64,000 bases of DNA from Phycisphaeraceae bacterium (GTDB lineage: Bacteria; Planctomycetota; Phycisphaerae; Phycisphaerales; Phycisphaeraceae). The notes under the pieces were generated by a model, which saw only the letters and a program-made list of their open reading frames with translations, had not been told where the DNA came from and ran no database searches. The position numbers and the translations under genes were made by a program. Numbering within the stretch: position 1 is the stretch's first letter; each line of letters opens with the position of its first letter. Where the stretch lies: NCBI GenBank assembly GCA_020851735.1, contig JADZCD010000034.1:1-64000 (forward strand). The letters run 5' to 3'. Of the stretch, positions 44,915-54,418 are shown one piece after another.

Positions 44915-46144
44915 TCAGTCGCTTTGGCTAAGACGTTTTACCGCTTCGGTCTTGAGCATCTGATGGGTTTCGTCCAACAAAGTCTGTAAGCGGGTTGCGT
45001 CGCCGTAGCCCAGCGCTCGGGCCCAGGGGAGCACCGCGGAAAGTGCGGAGGAGAAATCCAACGGGGCGACATTCTCCGCACGCTGGCCGGGAAACCAGTG
45101 TCCGCCGTTGCCCAGGAGGTTGTAGCGCATTTTCCCGAAATCGGTCATGCCCCAACCTAAGGCCAGGTTTCTGAGCCAGAGGATCACGGGAATGTTGACC
45201 TGGCCGGGGGATTTGTCCCAGTCGGGGAAGCCTGCTTCAAAGGGGGCGTCGGCGCGCATGCCCACGGCCTGCTGCATGGCGGACTCTAAGCGTTGGAGGA
45301 TGGGCGTAAGAGTCTGGGCGGCTTGGGCCAGCAAGGGCAGGGTCAAGAGATGGGTGTCAAAGTCGGAAGGACGGGCAGCCCCGATGCTTAAGGTGTGGAC
45401 CTGGGGATGGGAAAGGCAGAACAGGTCGTTAAAGACCATCGGGTGCAGAGGCTGGCAGAGCTCCTGCATCTTGGGGGCGGGGGCGTAAAGTTTTCCGCCT
45501 TTGTCCGAGGGGCTGATGATAAAGACGCCCATGTCGCGGGCGGCGGCGGCGGCGATGGCGGGCCAGTTTTTCTGGAAGATGTAGTACCAGTGGAGGTTGA
45601 CGTAATCGAACCCTTCGCCGGTGCGGGGCGAGCCGAAGTTGACGCCGTCGAGAATCACGTCCAGGGGAGCGTGGGTGGAGAAGCCGACGAAACGGGCCTT
45701 GCCTTGGCGGCGGAGTTTCTGGGCGGCTTCGAAACACCCGCCGGGACGAAGGGTCCAGGTCATCAGATCGCGGGTGTTGACGCCATGGACGGACAGGAGG
45801 TCCACGTGATCGAGCTTCAGGCGGGCGAGGGAATCGTCAAAATCCTGGAGGAAGCGGTTGCCGTCCTCGCTGGGGCCGACCTTGGTTTGGACGATGAGCT
45901 TTGCACGGGGGAGCTTGGGGAGAATTTCGCCCAGCTGGCGTTCGGAGGAGCCGTAACCGCGGGCGGTTTCGATGTGGTTGATGCCCAGTTCCAGGGAGCG
46001 GCGGATGGTGGCTTCCAGGTTGGCCTGGTTATCGGGGGGGACTTGATCCAAGGGCAGATCCTGCCACTTGAACTGGTAGCGCATGCCGCCGCAGCTGAAG
46101 ACGGGGATGTTCAAGTCCGTGCGGCCGAAACGTCGGTAAAGCAT
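44915..46144 (-). CDS. Aldo/keto reductase with extended C-terminus
   Basis: NAD(P)H-dependent oxidoreductase of the AKR superfamily, 409 residues. GMRYQF, then ETARGYGSSERQLGEIL with the catalytic Tyr, VQTKVG (Lys) and VHGVN (His). The catalytic Asp of the usual DTA is Glu (ETA). After the barrel (about 290) come about 120 helical residues, as in larger bacterial AKRs; the C-terminal ferredoxin cysteines of some relatives are absent. AGGGAA lies before the ATG. It is divergent from a second AKR gene. Confidence 0.85.
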   Translation of the reverse strand: MLYRRFGRTDLNIPVFSCGGMRYQFKWQDLPLDQVPPDNQANLEATIRRSLELGINHIETARGYGSSERQLGEILPKLPRAKLIVQTKVGPSEDGNRFLQDFDDSLARLKLDHVDLLSVHGVNTRDLMTWTLRPGGCFEAAQKLRRQGKARFVGFSTHAPLDVILDGVNFGSPRTGEGFDYVNLHWYYIFQKNWPAIAAAAARDMGVFIISPSDKGGKLYAPAPKMQELCQPLHPMVFNDLFCLSHPQVHTLSIGAARPSDFDTHLLTLPLLAQAAQTLTPILQRLESAMQQAVGMRADAPFEAGFPDWDKSPGQVNIPVILWLRNLALGWGMTDFGKMRYNLLGNGGHWFPGQRAENVAPLDFSSALSAVLPWARALGYGDATRLQTLLDETHQMLKTEAVKRLSQSD

Positions 46145-46307
46145 GGTGAGTTCCCTGGCTAACCGGAAACGAATGGCTAAAGCTTAGCGGAATCCGGGGG
46201 GCGGTTCAGCCCGGGGTGGAAATATGAAACTGATTTTGACGGTCGTGATGCGGCTGGAATCCAAAGTAGAATAGCCGCGTGCGTAGGATGACGAACAACC
46301 CTCGGTC

Positions 46308-47258
46308 ATGGTGAAACAGATGTTTGATCCTTTTAAGCCGCGGCGGTCTTTGGGCAAAACCGGATTCCTGGCCACTCCCCTGGGCATCGGCGATCTGGCG
46401 GATCGCAGCGTGCCGTTGGCGCAGTGTGTGGCCACGGCGCGGCGGGCGATCGACAGGGGACTGAACCTGATCGACACCGCCCCGATGTATGAGGCGGGCT
46501 ACAGCGAGGAGATCGTGGGGCAAGCGGTGCAGGGGGTGCGGGAGAAGATGTTCATCATCGACAAGGTGGACCACCTGGACCAGCCGGTGGGGCCGCAGGT
46601 GGATGAAAGTCTCCAGAGGTTGCGGCTGGATCACGTGGACCTTTTCGCGTTTCACGCGGTATCGACGCTGGAGGCATGGCGGAAGCTGGCGGCGCCTGGC
46701 GGGGGGATGGATCAGTTGGAGCAGGCGGTGCAGGCGGGCAAAGCGCGGTTTCGGGGGATTTCCAGCCACCATCCGGATGTGTTGCGGGAGGCGATCACTT
46801 CCGGGACGTGCGACGTGGTGATGTTTCCCTTAGGGCCGTTCGTCGATGAGCGTTATTTCCTGGAAACACTTCCGCTGGCCCGAGGGCATGAGGTGGGGAC
46901 GGTGTGCTTTAAGACTTTTGGAGCGGGCAAGCTGCTGGGGGACACCAGCGGATACAACCAGCCGCTGACGCAGCGCCCGCGCGGCAAGTTCAGTTCCGGG
47001 GGCAAAGAGCTGGACGGAGCGGCCGGGCCGCAATTGCCTCATTTAGCGGTTTTGGAGTGCGTGCACTACACCCTGACGCTGGACCCGGACGTGACGCTGC
47101 TGGGCTTAAGTTTTCCTAATGAACAGGATGCGGCCTTTGCGGCGGCGGAGGCCTTTAAGCCGCTTGCTCCCGCGGCCATGGCTGATCTGCGCCGGCGGGC
47201 GGTGGCGGCCATCGCGGAAAAAGGGCCCTGCTGGTGGAATCCGCCGGCCAGTTTATAG
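46308..47258 (+). CDS. Aldo/keto reductase
   Basis: AKR barrel protein of 316 residues: GKTGFLATPLGIG, LIDTAPMYEAGYSEEIVG (catalytic Asp and Tyr), IIDKVD (Lys) and FHAVS (His). The cofactor-binding C-terminus is atypical, so NADPH preference is unclear. It lies divergent from another AKR and upstream of a XylR-type regulator, suggesting a sugar-related role. Confidence 0.83.
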   Translation: MVKQMFDPFKPRRSLGKTGFLATPLGIGDLADRSVPLAQCVATARRAIDRGLNLIDTAPMYEAGYSEEIVGQAVQGVREKMFIIDKVDHLDQPVGPQVDESLQRLRLDHVDLFAFHAVSTLEAWRKLAAPGGGMDQLEQAVQAGKARFRGISSHHPDVLREAITSGTCDVVMFPLGPFVDERYFLETLPLARGHEVGTVCFKTFGAGKLLGDTSGYNQPLTQRPRGKFSSGGKELDGAAGPQLPHLAVLECVHYTLTLDPDVTLLGLSFPNEQDAAFAAAEAFKPLAPAAMADLRRRAVAAIAEKGPCWWNPPASL

Positions 47259-47327
47259 GGGATTAATCTCCATTTGGTGCTAAATATTTCGCGGCTTGGG
47301 CGGTGGAAAAACAGGCGGCGACGACTC

Positions 47328-47356
47328 TTTCCTATTCGCGCATTGTTTTCTATAAT
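47328..47356 (+). promoter_or_regulatory. Possible promoter of the XylR-type gene
   Basis: TATAAT (47351-47356) is a perfect -10 box in locally AT-rich DNA. A weak -35 (TTTCCT, 47328-47333) is 17 bp upstream. The gene starts about 55 bp downstream. Confidence 0.4.
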
Positions 47357-47410
47357 ATCAATTGGTAAAACGATGATGAAAAGTTGAGCGTCCAGCGATA
47401 AAGAGGACCT

Positions 47411-48538
47411 ATGCGGCGACTGAACGTAGTAGTTCACGTGGACTCGTCGGGAGCGTATGGTCGGGGTATTCTGCGGGGGGTATCCAAATTCGCGCAAAAG
47501 CGGTCCCGCTGGGTGGTGCACGGGCAGCCGTCGTGGGATGCGACCAATCTGCTGCGGCCGGAGGTGGACGCGATCATCGTGCAGGCGGCGGATCCGACTT
47601 TTGGGCAGATGCTTAAGGACTCAAGACATCCGGTGGTGAATGTGGCGGATAATTACGCGCCGCATCATCTGCCCACGGTGATATCGGACAATCTGGAAAT
47701 CGGCCGCAAGGTGGCGGAGCATTTTCTGGCGCGGGGGTTCACGCATTTTGGCTTTCTAGGTGAGATGAATCAGTGGTGGGCGCAAGGGCGGCAGGAAGGT
47801 TTTCTGCAGGCCTTAAAGCCCTTGAAGGTGCCGATTGAGGAACGGTGGTGCCAGAATTCGCATCATGCCGGCGAATTGCGGGACTGGCTTAAGCAGTTGC
47901 GTCACCCGTTGGCGCTGATGGCGTGCAATGACGTCTGGGCGCGCCAGGGCATTGAGAACGGCCTGCAGGCGGGTTTGCGCGTGCCGGAGGATCTGGCGGT
48001 GGTCGGGGTGGATAACGACGACCTGGTCTGCGAGCTCTGCCAGATCCACATATCCAGCGTGGCGGTGGCGACCGAGCGCATCGGATTTGAGGCTGCGGCG
48101 CTGCTGGATCGGATCATTGACGGCGAAACCGCGCCGCCGCCGCTGACCCTTATACCGCCGCAAGGGGTGATTACGCGGCGCTCGTCGGATACGCTGGCCA
48201 TCAGTGACGCGGAGGTGATTCGGGCGGTGCGGTTCATCGCGCAACACGCGTGCAATCCGATCACGGTGACGGACGTGGTCAAGGAAATCCGCCTTTCGCG
48301 GCGGCGGCTGGAACAGCGTTTTCAGGTGGCGCTAGGTCGAACGCCCGCGGATGAAATCCGCCGGCATCGGCTGGAAAAAGCCAAGCGTCTGCTGGAAGCG
48401 ACGGATATTCCGCTGGGCCAGATCGCGATGGACAGCGGTTTTACGGATGCACCGCGCTTAAGCAAGGTGTTTCGGCGTGAGCTGGGCATGACGCCTTCGC
48501 AGTACCGCAATCGCAATCGCGTTAAATCCTCCGAATAA
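47411..48538 (+). CDS. XylR-type AraC-family transcriptional regulator
   Basis: Regulator of 375 residues. The N-terminal two-thirds is a LacI/periplasmic-binding-like sensor (VVHVDSSGAYGRGILRGV; VPEDLAVVGVDNDDLVCEL); the C-terminus is an AraC DNA-binding domain (ITVTDVVKEIRLSRRRLEQRF; LGQIAMDSGFTDAPRLSKVFRRELGMTPSQYR). This is the layout of XylR, which senses a sugar. AAGAGGA precedes the ATG. Its targets may be the neighbouring reductases. Confidence 0.88.
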   Translation: MRRLNVVVHVDSSGAYGRGILRGVSKFAQKRSRWVVHGQPSWDATNLLRPEVDAIIVQAADPTFGQMLKDSRHPVVNVADNYAPHHLPTVISDNLEIGRKVAEHFLARGFTHFGFLGEMNQWWAQGRQEGFLQALKPLKVPIEERWCQNSHHAGELRDWLKQLRHPLALMACNDVWARQGIENGLQAGLRVPEDLAVVGVDNDDLVCELCQIHISSVAVATERIGFEAAALLDRIIDGETAPPPLTLIPPQGVITRRSSDTLAISDAEVIRAVRFIAQHACNPITVTDVVKEIRLSRRRLEQRFQVALGRTPADEIRRHRLEKAKRLLEATDIPLGQIAMDSGFTDAPRLSKVFRRELGMTPSQYRNRNRVKSSE

Positions 48539-48792
48539 GGTTCAATGGCATCGGCGGGCGACGGCCAGGGGGGGGGGTTGCGGGCCTGGGGCGGCACGGA
48601 TTTTTGGGGGAAAGTGCCGCGTGGAGATTCATAGAGAACCACGGGGTCATGGCGCGGGGGGAAAAAAATTTCATTTAGCCCGTCCCTTGCCAAACTTGGG
48701 TGCTTTAATCCAGGTATAAGACAGTTATTCTTCCGGTGAATCCGGGCGGGCGGAACGGGATTAAGTATTCTGCGGCCAAGGAGCCCCTTTGC

Positions 48793-50547
48793 ATGGCGAC
48801 ACTGTCAGGCGAACAGATCACGGTGATGTTCCTTTCCTTGGGCATTCTGCTGGCCACGGCACGGTTGCTGGGGGAGGCGGCCCAGAGGTTTAAGCAGCCG
48901 GCGGTGCTGGGGGAAATTCTGGCGGGCATTCTGCTTGGGCCGACGGTGCTGGGGGCGCTGGCGCCGCAGTTCAATAGCTGGCTGTTTCCCACCCAGGGGC
49001 CCAATGCCCTGGTGCACAATGGGCTGACCACTTTCGCGGTGACGCTGTTTCTGCTGGTGGCGGGGATGGAAGTGGATCTGTCGACGATCTTCCGGCTGCG
49101 GAAATCCGCTTTGATCATCAGTCTGTCGGGGATGTTCACGCCGTTCTTGCTTGGCTTCGGGCTGGCGTGGTGGATTCCCCGTTTTCTGGGGATGGAGCCG
49201 GGAGCGGATCAATTGGTGTTCGCGCTGTTCATCGGCATTTCGCTTTCCGTCTCGGCGCTGCCGGTGATCGCCAAAACGCTGATGGATTTGAAGCTGTACC
49301 GCTCGGATCTGGGCATGATGGTGATCGCGGTGGCGATTTTTTATGACCTCAACGGGTGGATGGCGTTCGCGGTGATCCTGGGGATGATGCACGTGGGCGG
49401 CGAGGCCGGGGGCGGTTTGGGCCTGGGCGCTTCGGGGGGGGTGGGGATGACCATCGGGCTGACGCTGGCGTATGCGGCGGGGATGCTGACGCTGGGCCGC
49501 TGGGCGATTCACCGGATTCTGCCCTGGCTGCAGGCGCACAGCAGTTGGCCGGGGGGCGTGCTGGGCTTTTCCCTGACCATCGGGCTGCTGGGGGCGGCGT
49601 TTACGGAATGGATCGGGATTCACGCGATTTTCGGGGCGTTTCTGGCGGGCGTGGCCCTGGGGGATTCCTCGCACCTCCAGCAGCGCACGCGGGTGACGCT
49701 CGAGCAGTTTATTTCGTTTATTTTCGCGCCGCTGTTTTTCGCTTCCATCGGGTTGCGGGTGAATTTTGTGGCGCACTTCGACCTGCCGCTGACGCTGCTG
49801 ATTCTGGTGATCGCGTGCGTGGGGCAGACGCTGGGCAGTTCCGTGGGGGCGCGCTGGGCGGGATTTCCGCCGCGGCAGTCGTGGGCGATCGGATTCGCGC
49901 TCAACGCCCGGGGCGCGATGGAAATCGTGCTGGCGCTATTGGCCCTGCAATACGGGGTGATCGGCGAGCGTTTGTTCGTGGCGCTGGTGGTGATGGCGCT
50001 GGTCACGTCGATGATGGCTGGCCCGATGATGCAGCGGATCCTGCGCCGTCGGGAGCCCGCGCGATTCAAGGATTATTTGAATGGGCGGCTGTTCCTGGCC
50101 CGCATGAAGGCGCCGAACCGCCAGGATGCGATCCTTGAATTGGCGCAAGCGGCGGCGACGGTGACGGGGCTGGGCGTGCCGATGGTCTTTGAAGCGGTGT
50201 GGCAGAGGGAACTGGTGATGCCCACGGCGTTGCCCAACGGGCTGGCCATCCCCCACGCCCGGCTGGCGGGGCTGGAAAAACCGCTGGTGGTGGTGGGGAT
50301 TTCGCCCGAGGGGATCGACTTTGATGCCGGCGACGGGCAGGCGGCGGGCCTGATTCTGATGGTGCTCACGCCGTTGGAGGCGGTGGAAGCCCAACTGGAA
50401 ATTCTGGCGGACATCGCCAGCACGTTCCAGGAGGCGGAGGTGATTCATCGGGCCTTGCGTTGCGAGGGGTACACGCAATTCATGGCCCTTTTGAACATCC
50501 AATCGCACGAAGCCAGGAAGGATCAGAGCGCGATGGCGCGGGCGTAA
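48793..50547 (+). CDS. CPA2 cation:proton antiporter fused to a PTS EIIA-like domain
   Basis: Membrane protein of 584 residues. Residues 1 to about 410 are a KefB-type Na+/H+ exchanger with about 12 hydrophobic helices; residues 430-575 are an EIIA (fructose/Ntr type) domain whose phosphorylatable His is in LAIPHARL. The fusion suggests transport regulated by PTS phosphorylation. AAGGAG lies 8 bp before ATG 48793; the frame opens further upstream without homology. The transported ion is unknown. Confidence 0.87.
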   Translation: MATLSGEQITVMFLSLGILLATARLLGEAAQRFKQPAVLGEILAGILLGPTVLGALAPQFNSWLFPTQGPNALVHNGLTTFAVTLFLLVAGMEVDLSTIFRLRKSALIISLSGMFTPFLLGFGLAWWIPRFLGMEPGADQLVFALFIGISLSVSALPVIAKTLMDLKLYRSDLGMMVIAVAIFYDLNGWMAFAVILGMMHVGGEAGGGLGLGASGGVGMTIGLTLAYAAGMLTLGRWAIHRILPWLQAHSSWPGGVLGFSLTIGLLGAAFTEWIGIHAIFGAFLAGVALGDSSHLQQRTRVTLEQFISFIFAPLFFASIGLRVNFVAHFDLPLTLLILVIACVGQTLGSSVGARWAGFPPRQSWAIGFALNARGAMEIVLALLALQYGVIGERLFVALVVMALVTSMMAGPMMQRILRRREPARFKDYLNGRLFLARMKAPNRQDAILELAQAAATVTGLGVPMVFEAVWQRELVMPTALPNGLAIPHARLAGLEKPLVVVGISPEGIDFDAGDGQAAGLILMVLTPLEAVEAQLEILADIASTFQEAEVIHRALRCEGYTQFMALLNIQSHEARKDQSAMARA

Positions 50548-50587
50548 CGCACGGCGGGGAATCAGGAGCCGCTGAAAAAAAACGCTT

Positions 50588-50690
50588 AACCGCCATGACG
50601 CCAAGTTCTGGAAAGTCAGGAAGCAATGTTTTGATTGTCTCCCCTATTCATCTTGGCTGTTTTCTTGGCGCTCTTGGCGACTTGGCGGTT
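50588..50690 (-). repeat. 112-bp palindromic element, copy 4 (inverted, 9 bp shorter)
   Basis: AACCGCCATGACGCCAAG at one end and CTTGGCGACTTGGCGGTT at the other. Compared with the others it lacks one GACGCCAAG word, so it is about 103 bp. Confidence 0.8.
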
Positions 50691-50777
50691 CATTTTGTTG
50701 GGGTTCTACGTGAATGGCCGCCAAACGGGCCCTGGCGAGATCTACTTCCGGGAACATTCGACTTGTAGACAGGTAAA

Positions 50778-50823
50778 CACACACAGCAGGCTTTGCCCCC
50801 CCGGAAGATGCTGTGTGGCACCC
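50778..50823. repeat. GTGTGGCACCC hairpin with a GGAAG word in its loop
   Basis: Arms CACACAGCA and TGCTGTGTG are perfect. The loop is GGCTTTGCCCCCCCGGAAGA, versus a short CGCTTTGCGA loop in the copy at 23796-23829. It thus looks like a GGAAG word inserted in the loop of a pre-existing hairpin. Confidence 0.7.
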
Positions 50824-50835
50824 AGCGGAGAATCG

Positions 50836-52539
50836 TCAGGAGGGGGTTGAGGTTGAGGGATCGGGGAGGAAAAGCTCGTCGATGTAGGTGGATTCGAATT
50901 CCGGATCGAGGTTGAGCTCGACGATGTGCAGGTCTTGGCCGACGGAGGCGATTTCCGCGAGCACGCCGCGATCGACCAGGGCCAGGTAAGCCCCGCCGAG
51001 CGACGAATTGCCGACCAGGACGACCTGCGCGCGGGTAAAGCCCGGCAACAGGCCGCAGGATATGGCGGAATCCAGATCCATGTGCATGCCGAACCCGCCG
51101 GCCAGATACAGCCTGCTGACCTGGGCGGGGGTGACGGCGGCGCGGGCGAGCAGGATGCGGATGCCGGCGGCGATGGCGGCCTTGGCTTGCAGAAGGCGGG
51201 CGACGTCGGTTTCGGCCACGACGATGTCGCGTTTGCCCTGGCCTTGGACGAGGACGAACGCGCGGCCATAGCCGTCGACGGGGACAAGACGCTGCGTCAG
51301 GTCGGGGTGGAGATTTTCCTCAAATCGCCCGGCGGGGCTGAGGAGCCCGACCTGCCGCGCCTGGGCGAGAAAATCAACGTAGGCGGACCCGCAGATGCCC
51401 TGGGGTTGCACGCCGCGCTCCTGGCCGATGGTTTGAATCTGCAGGGCGCAGGGGTCGGATGGCGAGGAGAGAAACCGGCAGTGGCTGACGGCGCCATCCA
51501 CGGCGCGCAGGCCGCAGGACAGCCCGGCGCCTTCAAAGGCGGGTCCGGCGGCGGTGGCGCAGCCGAGGAAGGTGGAGCCGGACTTTAAGAGGATTTCGCC
51601 ATTGGTGCCGACGTCGACCAGAAGGCTGGGGCCCTGGTCGTATTTGAGGCCGCTGGCGACCGCGCCGGCGCAGAGATCCGCCCCGACATACGCGGCGGCA
51701 CCCGGGAGTAAATGAGCTTGGGCATCAAGAGGAAGTTTGAGATCCGTGGCCGAAAGGCGGCGGTGTTCTAAGAAGGTAGGCGTAAAGGGAGAGACGCCCA
51801 TGGAGGACGGATCGACGCCGGCCAGGAGGTGAAGCATGGTGGTGTTGCCGGCGATGGTCAGGCAACGGACTTGTTCGCGTCCGGCGGAAACGATGGCCAG
51901 GGCTTCGTCGAGCAGGGGCAGAATGGTTTGCAGAGCGATGGTTTCCTGCATGCGGGCGAGCATGGACGAATCGGTCATGCAGAGGTTGATGCGGGTGAGC
52001 ACGTCGTCGCCCAGGTACATCTGGCGATTAAAGGCGGAGGTGCGGGCGAGAATGCGGCCGTCGGAGAGATTGACCAGGAGCACGACGACGGTGGTGGTGC
52101 CCACGTCGATGGCGGCGCCCAGATCGGAGCCGGCGGAACCGGCGGGCACCAGGGGGTCCTGGGCGTAGGGAATGCGCAGATCAAAATCCCCGACCACCTG
52201 CGGACGATGGGCGAGCATGGAACGGGCGGGAATGCGCAGGGAAATATCCGCGCCGGCCGGCGCATATTCACAGGCCCGCAGCGGCTGGGGCTGGGAATCG
52301 GGGGCCAGGGATTGGGGATCGGACAGAGGCGGGGCCGAGGGGGAAAGAGGAGCCAGATGCCCGGCCAAGAGTTCGACCAGACAGCCGTCGCACAGGCCGC
52401 GCTCGCCGCAGCGGGTGTTGAGCGGCAGATCATGGCGGCGGAGGATTTCGGCTAAGGAAAAACGGGCCTGGGCCTGTGGCACGATGACCTGGCGGATTTC
52501 GGTGGGCGTGTGAATGTGCAGGAGGGTGCGGTGTTTCAT
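50836..52539 (-). CDS. Reductive activator of corrinoid proteins (RACo/RamA-like)
   Basis: ASKHA-family ATPase of 567 residues that reduces inactive Co(II) corrinoid proteins to Co(I). The N-terminal 2Fe-2S domain has C44, C50, C53 and C90; the C-terminal DUF4445-type domain has GAAIDVGTTTVVVLLV, TIAGNTTMLHLL, LLVDVGTNGEI and LYLAGGFGMH. Residues about 64-87 between the third and fourth iron-sulfur cysteines derive from the GATCCCCAATCCCT repeat (SDPQSLAP). The stop is about 15 bp from repeat DNA. It overlaps the DUF1638 gene by ATGA, forming an operon. Confidence 0.88.
   Translation of the reverse strand: MKHRTLLHIHTPTEIRQVIVPQAQARFSLAEILRRHDLPLNTRCGERGLCDGCLVELLAGHLAPLSPSAPPLSDPQSLAPDSQPQPLRACEYAPAGADISLRIPARSMLAHRPQVVGDFDLRIPYAQDPLVPAGSAGSDLGAAIDVGTTTVVVLLVNLSDGRILARTSAFNRQMYLGDDVLTRINLCMTDSSMLARMQETIALQTILPLLDEALAIVSAGREQVRCLTIAGNTTMLHLLAGVDPSSMGVSPFTPTFLEHRRLSATDLKLPLDAQAHLLPGAAAYVGADLCAGAVASGLKYDQGPSLLVDVGTNGEILLKSGSTFLGCATAAGPAFEGAGLSCGLRAVDGAVSHCRFLSSPSDPCALQIQTIGQERGVQPQGICGSAYVDFLAQARQVGLLSPAGRFEENLHPDLTQRLVPVDGYGRAFVLVQGQGKRDIVVAETDVARLLQAKAAIAAGIRILLARAAVTPAQVSRLYLAGGFGMHMDLDSAISCGLLPGFTRAQVVLVGNSSLGGAYLALVDRGVLAEIASVGQDLHIVELNLDPEFESTYIDELFLPDPSTSTPS
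52279..52350 (-). repeat. In-frame repeat in the corrinoid activator gene
   Basis: On the coding strand, CCGATCCCCAATCCCTGG is followed by CCCCCGATTCCCAGCC. It matches 18362-18390 inside the PhnP-like gene and is read in the same frame (SDPQSL). It lengthens the loop between the iron-sulfur ligands Cys53 and Cys90. Confidence 0.7.
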
Positions 52540-53333
52540 GGCTGGTTCGGGGGGAAAGTGTCGGCAGGGACGGCGCGAATCACGCCGTCATCGGGGGATA
52601 TTTCGCAGGTCTGACCGGGCTGGAGGATCAGGAAGCGGAGGGCATCCCACCGGCCTTGGAGCATATCCTGCAACAGGGAAGGATCGCCGTCCTGACGATC
52701 AAACGACCAACCCAGCCAGGCGGCGCATTGGCGGGTGTAGGTTAAGTCTTCGTGGCGCACGGACACGCCCAGGTCGACCCAGGTGGCGCGGTTGTAATCG
52801 CGCAGCCACTGCTGCTCGACTTCCATCAGGTATTGGGCGTTGTCCGGGCCGTATTTTTCCAGGTACTGGTTGTAGAGCTTGTCGTAGCGTTCCTTGCCGG
52901 GCGGCACGTGATGCTTGTTCCACCCGGGCGAATACCAGTAGGTGCCGGGATGCGCGGCCAGATACGCGGCATAGCGTTGATGGCTGCCTAAGAGCAGCGT
53001 GATGCAATCGTGAGCCCGCGCGACCACCAGCGGGCAGCGGCGGGTGCGGACGCCTTCAATGCCGCGACTGCACAGGCCGTAGCCTAGGACGATGGCTTGG
53101 ACGGCGGCAGCGGGAGCAGTGGCCGGCGCGGCTTCCACGCGATCGACCGCCGCCTGGAGCTCCTGACGAAGTTTAGGAGGCTCGTTGTGCAGGCCTTGGG
53201 CGAGAACCTCGACGTGCACGACGTTGGGACAAGCCTGCGCGAAGTGGCGGATTTCATCTTCCAGCACAGCGCAGGTGATGACCGCGACGATAGGCGCTGA
53301 CGAAGACGAACAAGAAGAGGCATGCTCGGACAT
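52536..53333 (-). CDS. DUF1638 protein
   Basis: Protein of 265 residues with the DUF1638 signature: VITCAVLEDEIRHF near the N-terminus, VLGYGLCSRGIEGV, and ARAHDCITLLLGSHQRY, with PGTYWYSPGWNKHH further on. The family is found with corrinoid-dependent methyltransferases, for example in methanogens, though its role is unknown. Conserved Cys, His and Asp suggest metal binding. It is the first gene of the activator operon and divergent from the corrinoid protein gene (a 284-bp gap in which I see no riboswitch). Confidence 0.82.
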   Translation of the reverse strand: MSEHASSCSSSSAPIVAVITCAVLEDEIRHFAQACPNVVHVEVLAQGLHNEPPKLRQELQAAVDRVEAAPATAPAAAVQAIVLGYGLCSRGIEGVRTRRCPLVVARAHDCITLLLGSHQRYAAYLAAHPGTYWYSPGWNKHHVPPGKERYDKLYNQYLEKYGPDNAQYLMEVEQQWLRDYNRATWVDLGVSVRHEDLTYTRQCAAWLGWSFDRQDGDPSLLQDMLQGRWDALRFLILQPGQTCEISPDDGVIRAVPADTFPPNQP

Positions 53334-53617
53334 GCGGAAAAACCTGGGAAGCCGGACAGCATAACTATTTGATGCAGCCTTGAGTGTACCCGCAACGATA
53401 CGAGAAGAAAGAGCAAGTTAGAACGAAAGAAACCTCCACGCAGACAAGTGGTTATGGATGGATGGCGAACAATTGTTGATTGCAGTCGCCAGGCCACAAT
53501 CGCCAAGAGGATTTCCCTTTCGCGAAACGGCACAATTGGCATTCGAAGGTCTAAAGGTATGATGTTTCACTGACTTGACGCCATTTAAACCTTTTTTTCG
53601 ACCGGAGATTGTCGACC

Positions 53618-54250
53618 ATGGCTGATCTTAGTGCATTGCAGCAGGCTGTGATTAAGGGTGATCGCGCCAATGCGGTGAAGCTCACGCAGGAAGCGGTGAA
53701 CGCCAAGGTTTCGCCCAAAGAGATTCTCGATCAGGGTCTGGTGGCGGGCATGGCGGTGGTCGGCGCGCGGTTTAAGAAAAACGAAGTGTTCGTGCCGGAA
53801 GTGCTGATCGCCGCCCGGGCGATGAAAGAAGCCATGGGCGTGCTGGAACCGGTGCTGGCCAAGGCGGGCATCAAACCGGCCCATACCGCGGTCATTGGCA
53901 CGGTGCAGGGCGACTTGCACGACATCGGCAAGAACCTGGTGGCGATGATGTGGAAGGGCGCCAACTTCGGCGTGATCGACCTGGGCACCAACGTTCCGCC
54001 TGAGAAGTTCGTGGAAGCGGCCAAGCAGCACCAAGCCAACGTGGTGGGGTTGTCCGCCCTGCTCACCACGACCATGCCGGCCATGAAGAAGACCGTGGAA
54101 GCGATCAAGGCTGCCAACCTGCCGGGCGTGAAGATCCTGGTGGGCGGGGCCCCGATCACGCAGGCGTTTGCCAACGAAGTCGGCGCGGACGGCTTTGCTC
54201 CGGACGCGGCGACGGCGGTGGACGTGGCCAAGAAAGTGTTGGCTGCCTGA
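53618..54250 (+). CDS. Corrinoid (B12-binding) methyl-carrier protein
   Basis: Two-domain corrinoid protein of 210 residues, like MtaC/MtbC. Helical cap domain 1-85 and B12-binding domain with GDLHDIGKNLV (the His that ligates cobalt), GVIDLGTNVPPEKF, LLTTTMPAMK and VGGAPIT. It should carry a methyl group between methyltransferases. It is the first plus-strand gene of the cluster with several URO-D-like proteins downstream, and divergent from its probable reactivase. GGAG precedes the ATG. Confidence 0.94.
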   Translation: MADLSALQQAVIKGDRANAVKLTQEAVNAKVSPKEILDQGLVAGMAVVGARFKKNEVFVPEVLIAARAMKEAMGVLEPVLAKAGIKPAHTAVIGTVQGDLHDIGKNLVAMMWKGANFGVIDLGTNVPPEKFVEAAKQHQANVVGLSALLTTTMPAMKKTVEAIKAANLPGVKILVGGAPITQAFANEVGADGFAPDAATAVDVAKKVLAA

Positions 54251-54418
54251 CCCCGAGACCGTGGCGCCAAGGAAGGCGTTTTAGCAACAACTCATCAAAG
54301 AGATTTTCGGGCTTGCGCTCGTGGCTATACCTCTATCTTTAGAAGCCAAAAACGACACAACTTCCAGCTCTTAGTCCTACTCACTGCCTCTCCCCCCTCC
54401 ACAACCAGGAACCCATCT

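Noticed and set aside
53334-53617. Cobalamin riboswitch upstream of the corrinoid protein gene
   Set aside because: I looked for the B12-box and the flanking helices and did not see them on either strand.
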